Assembly (NCBI GenBank): GCA_022561255.1
Contig: JADFRO010000088.1
Span: 1-9,665 of the forward strand
Source: Planctomycetota bacterium
Lineage (GTDB): Bacteria; Planctomycetota; Phycisphaerae; UBA1845
DNA: 9,665 nt
Direction: 5' to 3'
The notes under the pieces are model-generated. The model saw only the letters and a list, made by a program, of their open reading frames with translations. It had not been told where the DNA came from and made no database searches. This document shows, piece by piece, positions 1 through 5,442 of this stretch. The first letter of the stretch is position 1, and the number at the start of each line of letters is the position of its first letter. The translations under genes were made by a program, and so were the position numbers.

Positions 1-1861
1 TCGTATCAGCCAGGCCAAGATCATTACCGGCTAGCTCTTTTTTGATGACCTTACCGTGCTCGTCGAACTCCATGTCCGCCTGGGCGGTGTACACCTTGGA
101 TAGCTCAATGAGATTGCGGCGAAACTCCTCCTTGTCGATTCGGGTGATCGCGCGAGTAGCGGTAACAACTTCGTCGATATACCGCGTGAACACGTCGCGG
201 CGTTTCGTGTAGGTCGCCTTCTTTTTCTTTCGGCGTAGCAGCGTCGCGAGTCGCCGGCCACACTCCGCGATGGCGAGCTTGACCTCTTTGCGAATCTCGT
301 CGTAGTCGGCGATCGCCTCCTTACCCTCGGAGATAAACGGCACCCAAACGCTTACCATGTGAATCAAGACCACCATCGGCCCGCGAGGCATCGACCCGGA
401 CGACTGCGACAAGCCATAGTTGCTCCACTTGGTTTCCACCATCGCTTTGAACGTCGTACACGAACTTTGCTGATACAAAAGCGGCACGCGGTTGGCGAAA
501 CGGATCACGCGAGCAGGGCCGGGACCGGACTCTTTTTCGTTACCGTTACCCGAATCGTCGTCGTGCCTATCCGTACCGAGCGATCCACCGTAGGCGAGTC
601 CGACCTCGATCTGAAACGGATTGCCCCGATACACCGACGGCGGCCTGGTACTGGCCGTGTAAAACTCCGCCTTAATGCCCTTGAGCAGCCCCGTAAGAAT
701 GGCCTCCGCACCCATCGGCGCCAGGCAATCGGTCGACGGCGCTTTGAGCTTCGTCTCCTGCAGCACGCTGTAAATCTTCTCAGCCGCCTGGGGTGAAATG
801 CTGCCCAGATACGTTCGCGCCGTAAGCCCCGAAGCGTCGCACACCTTTTTGGCAACGGCTGGGCTAACACGTGAAAACTCGCTGCTAAGAAACGGACCGA
901 GATTCTTGGCGGCGCTTTCTTTGAGCATCTTCATGAACGTGCCAAGCTCAATGCCGTAAGGGTGGGGTTTGATCTCCGCGGTGTCGTCGGGCAGCGTCTC
1001 GGTGCCGCGTGGAAACTCGATCACACCGCCGGTTGGCGGGTGATAAGTGAAACGGGCGTGCGGATTGGCGATGGCGGTCAGTTCAAGGTATTCGTCGACG
1101 CTTTGTCGACCCTTGTTGTACGCAGCCTGGAGCTCAATCGTCACTTCCGTACCATGAGGCCAATCCACTTCGACCGTATCGTCGCGAATGATGTCGGGTC
1201 GATTTTTCTTCGTGTCGATCGCCAGGGCATAGCGATGCGCTTGGGCGCGGCTACCTGTTCGGCTGATGATGCGAATGGGTTTGCCCGTGGTGATCAGACC
1301 ATACATGCCCGCGGCGCTGATACCGATTCCCTGCTGCCCGCGCGACATTTTCAACCGGTGGAACTTGGAACCGTAAAGCAGCTTTCCGAAGACGTTGGGA
1401 ATCTGTTGCTTGACGATGCCCGGTCCGTTGTCGCGTACGGTTACGCGGAAGCGGTCGTCTGCCGTCTGCTTAACGACGATGTCCAGATCGGGCAGGATGC
1501 CACCCTCTTCGCACGCGTCGAGACTGTTGTCGACCGCTTCTTTGACGGTCGTCAGCAGGGCCTTACGCTTGTTGTCAAAGCCGAGAAGATGACGATTTTT
1601 CGCGAAAAACTCCGAGACGGAAATCTCGCGCTGCTGTTTAGCCAGCGTTTCCGCCGTCGCGGCTCGAGCCCTCGGCTTTGGCTTGACCGCCCGCTTGGGC
1701 GAGGGGCCGCTGCCGCACTTGGTGAGCCTTGAACCTGCGGACGCTATATTTTTCGTTCGCGGTGGCAACTTAACCCTTGGTTCTACAGTACTTTGGGAAT
1801 AGTCGAGCGATAGCTGCCCGGCGTTTTCTTCGGCTGGTAGTACCTGCTGCTTGTTGGCCAT
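1..1861 (-). CDS. top6B: DNA topoisomerase VI subunit B, 3' end beyond the left edge
   Basis: This is the ATPase and transducer subunit of a type IIB topoisomerase, which pairs with the cleaving subunit A to pass one duplex through another. The frame is open from ATG 1861 to base 1 (620 codons, no stop), so only the C-terminal tip is missing. The GHKL ATPase fold is clear: N-box KEAVDNSLDA (E108, N112), DNGPGI at D144, G-box GQQGIG at 175-180. An H2TH-type middle region and the transducer follow, with FANRVPLLY and the lysine of SEGKEAIADY at K514. The family core starts near residue 70 (AKQQREISVSEFF). The first ~67 residues are a basic, low-complexity extension without another in-frame ATG; an in-frame TAG lies upstream of 1861 and no Shine-Dalgarno is visible. 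An acidic linker (HDDDSGNGNEKE) sits near 430-445. The gene diverges from dnaA. Subunit A would be expected just off the left edge. Topo VI is mainly archaeal and plant, and sporadic in bacteria. Confidence 0.95.
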   Translation of the reverse strand, partial: MANKQQVLPAEENAGQLSLDYSQSTVEPRVKLPPRTKNIASAGSRLTKCGSGPSPKRAVKPKPRARAATAETLAKQQREISVSEFFAKNRHLLGFDNKRKALLTTVKEAVDNSLDACEEGGILPDLDIVVKQTADDRFRVTVRDNGPGIVKQQIPNVFGKLLYGSKFHRLKMSRGQQGIGISAAGMYGLITTGKPIRIISRTGSRAQAHRYALAIDTKKNRPDIIRDDTVEVDWPHGTEVTIELQAAYNKGRQSVDEYLELTAIANPHARFTYHPPTGGVIEFPRGTETLPDDTAEIKPHPYGIELGTFMKMLKESAAKNLGPFLSSEFSRVSPAVAKKVCDASGLTARTYLGSISPQAAEKIYSVLQETKLKAPSTDCLAPMGAEAILTGLLKGIKAEFYTASTRPPSVYRGNPFQIEVGLAYGGSLGTDRHDDDSGNGNEKESGPGPARVIRFANRVPLLYQQSSCTTFKAMVETKWSNYGLSQSSGSMPRGPMVVLIHMVSVWVPFISEGKEAIADYDEIRKEVKLAIAECGRRLATLLRRKKKKATYTKRRDVFTRYIDEVVTATRAITRIDKEEFRRNLIELSKVYTAQADMEFDEHGKVIKKELAGNDLGLADT

Positions 1862-2062
1862 CCATGGCGCTCGGCAAGGGGTCGGGGCGATCGTTCGGTG
1901 CCCATCCTATCGGCCATGCTTCGCGTTTCAACTGACTGCTCACCTGCAATGACCAGTAGGCTGCGTGTGCGCCCGAGCTGACGCGTCGGTTCGGACGACT
2001 ATTTTTCGGCGTTTGAACCCCGCGTCCACGGGATGCGATTCGGGCAGAAAGCCGCCTCCTGT

Positions 2063-2093
2063 TCAACCGATTTACTGCTGGCGTTTCGGTTGA
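2063..2093. repeat. 8-base inverted repeat upstream of dnaA
   Basis: TCAACCGA at 2063-2070 is the exact reverse complement of TCGGTTGA at 2086-2093, with 15 bases between. It lies just before a TAGAAT hexamer at 2102. It could be an operator or a stem-loop in the divergent control region, but arms this short may be chance. Confidence 0.4.
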
Positions 2094-2129
2094 TCTTCGG
2101 GTAGAATGATTGCACCGGGGCGGGAGGCC

Positions 2130-2158
2130 TTGATTGACCGTAACTCGTTGTAGATAAA
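2130..2158 (+). promoter_or_regulatory. Weak candidate dnaA promoter
   Basis: TTGATT at 2130-2135 is followed, after 17 bases, by GATAAA at 2153-2158, and a TAGATA hexamer overlaps at 2151-2156. The -35 like hexamer is good and the -10 is poor. The -10 region overlaps the near-consensus DnaA box at 2149-2157, which would fit autoregulation by DnaA. This is a motif-level guess. Confidence 0.25.
2149..2157 (-). promoter_or_regulatory. Near-consensus DnaA box (TTATCTACA)
   Basis: Read on the minus strand the nine bases are TTATCTACA, which differs from the canonical TTATCCACA at one position. It lies 67 bases upstream of the dnaA start, a usual place for an autoregulatory or origin box. It is the best single match in the intergenic regions. 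One isolated 8-of-9 match could be chance, and this DnaA may not read the standard box. Confidence 0.4.
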
Positions 2159-2201
2159 AGAGTTACACGCCATCAGCGGCGGGCGGTCGAGAGACGTTCG
2201 C

Positions 2202-2212
2202 GGCGTAACGCC
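2202..2212. repeat. Small palindrome GGCGTAACGCC before dnaA
   Basis: GGCG and CGCC arms flank TAA, ending 11 bases before ATG 2224, where a ribosome binding site would be expected. No Shine-Dalgarno is visible for dnaA, so a small hairpin or an operator here could influence initiation. The arms are only four bases long. Confidence 0.3.
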
Positions 2213-2223
2213 TCGGCGATTCA

Positions 2224-3540
2224 ATGCGCGCAATGACAACGTCAACGGCGACATTGTGGAACGACGTTCTCGGCCGATTTCGAGGCCAAAACCCACGCCT
2301 CGTACGCGGGTGGTTTGGCGACCTGCGCGTGGACCGATTCGACGGCGGCGTGCTCGCCGTCCGTGCGCAAAACGACGCCCAGTCCACCTACCTAACCGAA
2401 CAGTGTGCGGCCGCGTTTGCCTCCGCCGCACAAGAAGCGACCGGGCGCCTTGTCTCCGTCGCCTTTGACGTACCGCTTGGTACCGACCGACCGGCGAACG
2501 TGTTCCCCAGGCAACCTCTTGCCGATCTCGATCCTGACTACACTTTCGCGAACTTCGTTGTCGGTCCATCCAACGAACTTGCACACGCCGCCGCCGTCGC
2601 AGCGGCCGGGCCGGATACCGATGCGGCCTATAATCCCTTGTTCGTTTTCGGCAAGTCGGGCATGGGAAAGACGCACCTGTTACAGGCGATCGCGCGAACG
2701 CTTCTTGAGAACGACCGGACCACCCATTGTCGCTACGTTAGTTGCCCAACCTTCGTAGCGGACTTCGTCGGGGCTATCGACACCGGCTCGCTCGAGCGCT
2801 TCCGTGCTGACTATCACGATCTCGACGTACTGATCGTCGACGATCTTCAGTTTCTTTCCGGGCGAGACCGAAGCCAAGAAGAATTCTTTCATGTCTTCGA
2901 AGCGCTGCAGCGACGGGGTGGCTGTATTGTTCTCTCCGGCGATCGACCTCCCAGTGACCTCGCCGATCTGTCCGAGCGCCTGATGACCCGGTTCGCATCG
3001 GGATTGGTCGTCTCACTCGAAACGCCCCTTCTCGAAACGCGGATGGCTATTCTGAGGCGATTCGCAAAAAGTCAGTGCATAGAAGTCGACGAGGCCGTAA
3101 TCAGCTACGCCGCTGACGAGGCAATAACCAACATCCACGAGCTACGCGATCGGCTGGAGCGCATCAACCATCTCAGCCGAGTTCAAGGTGAGGCGATCAA
3201 CCTCGCCCTGGCGCAGCGGGCGCTTCGTGACGGCGGAGCCGCTGTTCCACCCGTCGCAGCGATTCTTGGAGCGGTCGCACGGCGTTTCGACGTCGACGCT
3301 CAGGTTCTGCTGAGCAGGAAACGTTCGCGGAACGCCGCTTACGCACGCGATGTGGCGGTTTATCTGACGCGCCGGCTGACACATCTGGGGCTGGAGCAGA
3401 TCGGCGACGTCTTCGGAGGACGAACCCTCGCTGGCATCCTTGAGGCCTGCCGCTCGATCACAACGCAGGCCCAGAACGATGCCGAGCTTGCCCAGCTTCT
3501 TGACGAGATCGCCTCGGAGACGAACAATGCGATCTATTAA
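2224..3540 (+). CDS. dnaA: Chromosomal replication initiator DnaA, with a divergent domain IV
   Basis: DnaA is the AAA+ ATPase that binds origin boxes, melts the origin and recruits helicase. The protein is 438 residues, near the usual length. Domain I is recognisable at about 10-75 (LWNDVLGRFR). Domain III is clear: Walker A GKSGMGKT at 143-150, Walker B VLIVDDLQF with D206/D207, sensor I LSGDRPP near 238, box VII ERLMTRF with the arginine finger at R256. Domain IV (~342-438) keeps the basic loop (SRKRSRNAAYARDVAVYL, with R375 where the minor-groove arginine belongs) and FGGR at 397-400. Two key motifs are abnormal. The signature DHTT after FGGR reads TLAG (401-404), and the sensor II motif N-V-R-E-L reads N-I-H-E-L, with H305 for the arginine. 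Start could be ATG 2224 or ATG 2233; an in-frame TAA lies just upstream and neither has a good ribosome site. Its place ahead of dnaN supports true DnaA rather than a paralogue. Confidence 0.93.
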   Translation: MRAMTTSTATLWNDVLGRFRGQNPRLVRGWFGDLRVDRFDGGVLAVRAQNDAQSTYLTEQCAAAFASAAQEATGRLVSVAFDVPLGTDRPANVFPRQPLADLDPDYTFANFVVGPSNELAHAAAVAAAGPDTDAAYNPLFVFGKSGMGKTHLLQAIARTLLENDRTTHCRYVSCPTFVADFVGAIDTGSLERFRADYHDLDVLIVDDLQFLSGRDRSQEEFFHVFEALQRRGGCIVLSGDRPPSDLADLSERLMTRFASGLVVSLETPLLETRMAILRRFAKSQCIEVDEAVISYAADEAITNIHELRDRLERINHLSRVQGEAINLALAQRALRDGGAAVPPVAAILGAVARRFDVDAQVLLSRKRSRNAAYARDVAVYLTRRLTHLGLEQIGDVFGGRTLAGILEACRSITTQAQNDAELAQLLDEIASETNNAIY

Positions 3541-3611
3541 CGCGTGCAAATCCCGTTCGTTTCTCTGTCGGTTACGGAGCGCAAACGACAGGAAAACGCG
3601 GCCGGCGCCTA

Positions 3612-3667
3612 AGGCTGTGCGATTGGCTGTTTTCGTCACAGTTTTGTTCACAGAGTTCGCACAGCCT
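3612..3667. repeat. Helically spaced CACAG repeat array with inverted outer arms
   Basis: AGGCTGTGCGA at 3612-3622 is the exact inverse of TCGCACAGCCT at 3657-3667. Inside and including these arms, CACAG occurs on the plus strand at 3637, 3649 and 3660, and CTGTG (its inverse) at 3615, with CTGTT at 3627. The steps are 12, 10, 12 and 11 bases, close to one DNA turn, so bound proteins would face the same side. The plus-strand units (TCGTCACAG, TGTTCACAG, TTCGCACAG) retain the CACA half of a DnaA box but not the TTAT half. They are candidate binding sites for this organism's DnaA. Confidence 0.55.
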
Positions 3668-3685
3668 GAGCGGGCCTGTTTGACG

Positions 3686-3722
3686 GATAGCTATTGAAGC
3701 CATCAGGCTTTAGGAAACTATC
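3686..3722. repeat. Imperfect stem-loop after the phased repeats
   Basis: GATAG at 3686-3690 can pair with CTATC at 3718-3722, and inside it AAGCC at 3697-3701 pairs with GGCTT at 3706-3710 across a 4-base loop. There is no T-run, so it is a poor intrinsic terminator for dnaA. It may be a structural element of the origin or chance. Confidence 0.3.
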
Positions 3723-3750
3723 AGTGTTGCAACGCACGGAAGTAACGACA

Positions 3751-3790
3751 CATAGTAAGACTATTGGTTCTATAATGAACTATATCAAAG
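3751..3790. other. A+T-rich tract, candidate duplex unwinding element
   Basis: 29 of 40 bases are A or T (about 72%), while the wider 3711-3800 stretch is about 63% A+T and the flanking genes are GC-rich. It lies some 85 bases after the CACAG array. An unwinding element beside a box array is the usual origin arrangement, but the dnaN promoter -10 lies in the same tract and could account for the bias. Confidence 0.4.
3767..3780 (+). promoter_or_regulatory. TATAAT -10 box for dnaN, framed by GTTC and GAAC
   Basis: A perfect TATAAT occupies 3771-3776, with GTTC immediately before and GAAC immediately after it, forming a symmetric frame. No good -35 hexamer is found 16-18 bases upstream, so an activator may be needed or another sigma factor may be used. 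Transcription would start near 3783, giving a leader of about 50 bases before dnaN. Confidence 0.45.
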
Positions 3791-3816
3791 AGACCAGAAA
3801 TGTTGGGTGTTGACGT

Positions 3817-3827
3817 GAGAGGAAGGG
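3817..3827 (+). promoter_or_regulatory. Shine-Dalgarno site that decides the dnaN GTG start
   Basis: The purine run GAGAGGAAGGG ends 7 bases before GTG 3835. It is the strongest ribosome site in the window and supports GTG as the dnaN start, since no in-frame ATG lies nearby. Confidence 0.65.
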
Positions 3828-3834
3828 TGGCGGC

Positions 3835-4941
3835 GTGAAGCTTCGATTCAATCGGGAAGAGTTGGTGGAGACCCTATCGGCGATTTGCAGTGTTGCTTCG
3901 TCCCGATCGCCCAAGGAAATTCTCAAGTGCGCTCGGTTGGAAGCACAGTCGGACGTGCTGCTCGTTACCGCTACGGATCTGGAGATCGGTCTACGCAGTG
4001 CGGTTATTCAGGTTGAGGTGGAAGAGCCGGGTGAGGTGCTCGTCGTAGCGGATACGCTGGCGAAGATCGTCCGGGAATGCTCGGACGAGGTCATGACGCT
4101 AGAGACGGAGGGGAGCACGCTGCACGTGCGGGGAGAGGGGAGCCACTTCAAGATCGTCACGCAGGCGGCGGAGGATTTTCCAGCGGTTGCGGTCTTTGAC
4201 GGGGATGCCGACTTTACGATCGCTCATACAACACTGCAACGTCTGGTGGAATGGACCTTGTTCGCGTCGGCGCGAGAGAGTACGCGTTACGCGATCAACG
4301 GCGTTCTGTGGGAAATCGAGGATGACCGTCTAGCGCTAGCGGCGACCGACGGGCGGCGTCTTTCGGTAGCGCGGGCCAAACTCGAAGACGCCAGCGGGGC
4401 GGGCGCCTCGTCGGCGATTGTTCCGAGCAAGGCACTATCACTTTTGGCCAAGTTGGGCGCGGAGGCGGACGCTCGTATAGCTGTGAAGCTCACGGCGAAT
4501 CAGATGCTCCTCAAGGTCGGCCGGGCGATGCTCAGTACGTCGCTGATTGAGGGTCATTTCCCCAAGTATCGAGATGTTATTCCCAAAGATTGTGACCGCG
4601 TGGTCATGCTCAACACGAGCGAGTTTCATAGCGCACTTAAGCGGGCGGCGTTGCTTACCAATGACGAGTCGAAGGGTGTTCGCCTTGCTTTCGGCGATGG
4701 AACCCTGACGCTTTCGAGCCGAGCGCCGGAGCAGGGCGAAGCGACGATTTCTCTACCGGTCAAATACGACGGCGAGCCCACGGAGATGGGGTTCAATCCC
4801 ACTTTTCTGATGGACGTGCTGCGTGTGTCGCACGTGGAGGAGATTCGTTTTGCGTTCAAGGAGGCGAACAGGCCAGGGGTTCTGCAGATCGGCGATGATT
4901 TCGTGCACGTTGTCATGCCGGTGAATCTTTCCTCAGCATGA
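3835..4941 (+). CDS. dnaN: DNA polymerase III beta subunit (sliding clamp)
   Basis: DnaN forms a ring dimer around DNA that tethers the replicative polymerase and serves as a docking site for repair factors. At 368 residues it has the normal length for three clamp domains. Recognisable family positions are MKLRFNREEL at the N-terminus, ATDLEIGL near 46-53, ATDGRRLSVA in domain II, EGHFPKYRDVIP in the domain II/III region, GFNPTFLMDVL, and the C-terminal HVVMPVNL that belongs to the peptide-binding edge. No truncation is seen. The start is GTG 3835 behind a strong Shine-Dalgarno, with a TATAAT box about 60 bases upstream, so it probably has its own promoter besides any read-through from dnaA. 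The next gene, dciA, begins 30 bases after its stop, which suggests cotranscription. Confidence 0.96.
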   Translation: MKLRFNREELVETLSAICSVASSRSPKEILKCARLEAQSDVLLVTATDLEIGLRSAVIQVEVEEPGEVLVVADTLAKIVRECSDEVMTLETEGSTLHVRGEGSHFKIVTQAAEDFPAVAVFDGDADFTIAHTTLQRLVEWTLFASARESTRYAINGVLWEIEDDRLALAATDGRRLSVARAKLEDASGAGASSAIVPSKALSLLAKLGAEADARIAVKLTANQMLLKVGRAMLSTSLIEGHFPKYRDVIPKDCDRVVMLNTSEFHSALKRAALLTNDESKGVRLAFGDGTLTLSSRAPEQGEATISLPVKYDGEPTEMGFNPTFLMDVLRVSHVEEIRFAFKEANRPGVLQIGDDFVHVVMPVNLSSA

Positions 4942-4971
4942 TGCAACGCAGCGAGGTCGGAAAGCGTCAGT

Positions 4972-5364
4972 GTGAGTATGGACGATACGTCTCAGTTGGA
5001 TTGGGTCGCGCGTAATCGCGCTCGGCCCGACAGACGAGAGCAGGTCGGTGACGTTGTTGCCAAAATTGTCGACCGCCTCGGGCGTCAGAGTGAAGAACCG
5101 ACTGGGCGTGTGGCGGAGATTTTGGCGGGCGTCGTTGACGAGGAGTTCCGTCGCCACTGCCGTGTTGGGAGGATCGTGGCCGGTACGCTCGCCATTCAAG
5201 TGGATGAACCGGCACGCGTAAGTGTGTTTACGCGGCGCTGGTCTTTGCGCGTTTTGGAAGCGGTGCGATCGCGGCGAGGCTGCGGATCGATCCGGCAGGT
5301 GGTATTTGAGGTTGGCTCTTACGGGCGGAGTATTGCCCTGTCGGTGGGCGCGGTTCGCGGTTAA
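4972..5364 (+). CDS. dciA: DciA-like (DUF721) helicase-loading protein
   Basis: The 130-residue protein fits the DUF721/DciA family in size, in place (between dnaN and gyrB) and in pattern: an N-terminal charged segment, then a helix-strand core at about 45-120 with GRVAEIL, a VGRIVAGTLAIQVDEPARVSVFTRRW strand pair (split here by family-like spacing) and a closing hydrophobic strand IRQVVFEVG. DciA proteins are the widespread helicase operators or loaders in bacteria lacking DnaC or DnaI, and act with DnaB at the origin. The characteristic W-x-x-I/V-V-G motif is not clear, so similarity is moderate. Start may be GTG 4972 or ATG 4978; GGAAAG at 4959-4964 is better spaced for the GTG. recF, often found at this point of the cluster, is absent. 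It probably forms an operon with dnaN and gyrB. Confidence 0.68.
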   Translation: MSMDDTSQLDWVARNRARPDRREQVGDVVAKIVDRLGRQSEEPTGRVAEILAGVVDEEFRRHCRVGRIVAGTLAIQVDEPARVSVFTRRWSLRVLEAVRSRRGCGSIRQVVFEVGSYGRSIALSVGAVRG

Positions 5365-5394
5365 AATAACAATCGGTCGAATGTAGAGAGAAAC

Positions 5395-5442
5395 ATGAAG
5401 GCGGGGGCGTGCAGCGATCACGCCGACGGGATCTATGGCTGA
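5395..5442 (+). CDS. Possible 15-codon leader peptide overlapping the gyrB start
   Basis: ATG 5395 opens a 15-codon frame (MKAGACSDHADGIYG) ending at TGA 5440-5442, so its stop overlaps the first codons of gyrB in another frame. A purine run, AGAGAGAAA, lies 2-10 bases upstream, a better ribosome site than gyrB itself shows. Termination here would leave ribosomes next to ATG 5435 or ATG 5447 and could couple translation. Nothing is known of the peptide, and an open frame this short may be chance. Confidence 0.25.
   Translation: MKAGACSDHADGIYG

Larger units (their letters stand above)
1862..2223. other. Divergent intergenic region between top6B and dnaA
   Basis: These 362 bases hold no convincing gene; the minus-strand open frames here have arginine-rich, family-less translations and look like shadows. 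The region should carry the promoters of both divergent genes and could be part of the origin. Visible within it are a one-mismatch DnaA box at 2149-2157, an 8-base inverted repeat at 2063-2093, an isolated TAGAAT at 2102-2107 and an 11-base palindrome at 2202-2212. There is no exact TTATCCACA on either strand and no convincing -35/-10 pair. Confidence 0.6.
3541..3834. other. dnaA-dnaN intergenic region, candidate replication origin
   Basis: No gene is seen in these 294 bases. In order they hold: a GC-rich tail after dnaA; a phased CACAG repeat array (3612-3667); an imperfect stem-loop (3686-3722); an A+T-rich tract (lowest GC about 3751-3790); a TATAAT box (3771-3776); and a strong Shine-Dalgarno (3817-3827) before dnaN. 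Binding-type repeats next to an A+T-rich segment, between dnaA and dnaN, match the general architecture of bacterial origins. Assignment as oriC is inference; strand-skew analysis of the genome would be needed. Confidence 0.5.

Noticed and set aside
359..1732. Plus-strand open frames at 359-796 and 962-1732
   Set aside because: They lie antisense to the topoisomerase VI B gene, whose motifs are unambiguous on the minus strand; their translations match no family and are arginine-rich.
1770..2584. Minus-strand open frames at 1770-2066 and 2072-2584 upstream of top6B
   Set aside because: Arginine-rich low-information translations; the first overlaps the top6B start in another frame and the second runs antisense into dnaA.
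3397..3462. Frameshift or sequencing error as the cause of the lost DHTT motif
   Set aside because: The residues on both sides align in the same frame with no length change, and the gene ends at a normal distance; only substitutions explain it.
2224..3540. A DnaA paralogue such as Hda instead of the initiator
   Set aside because: Domain I and a full domain IV with basic loop are present, and the gene precedes dnaN; Hda-type proteins lack domain IV.
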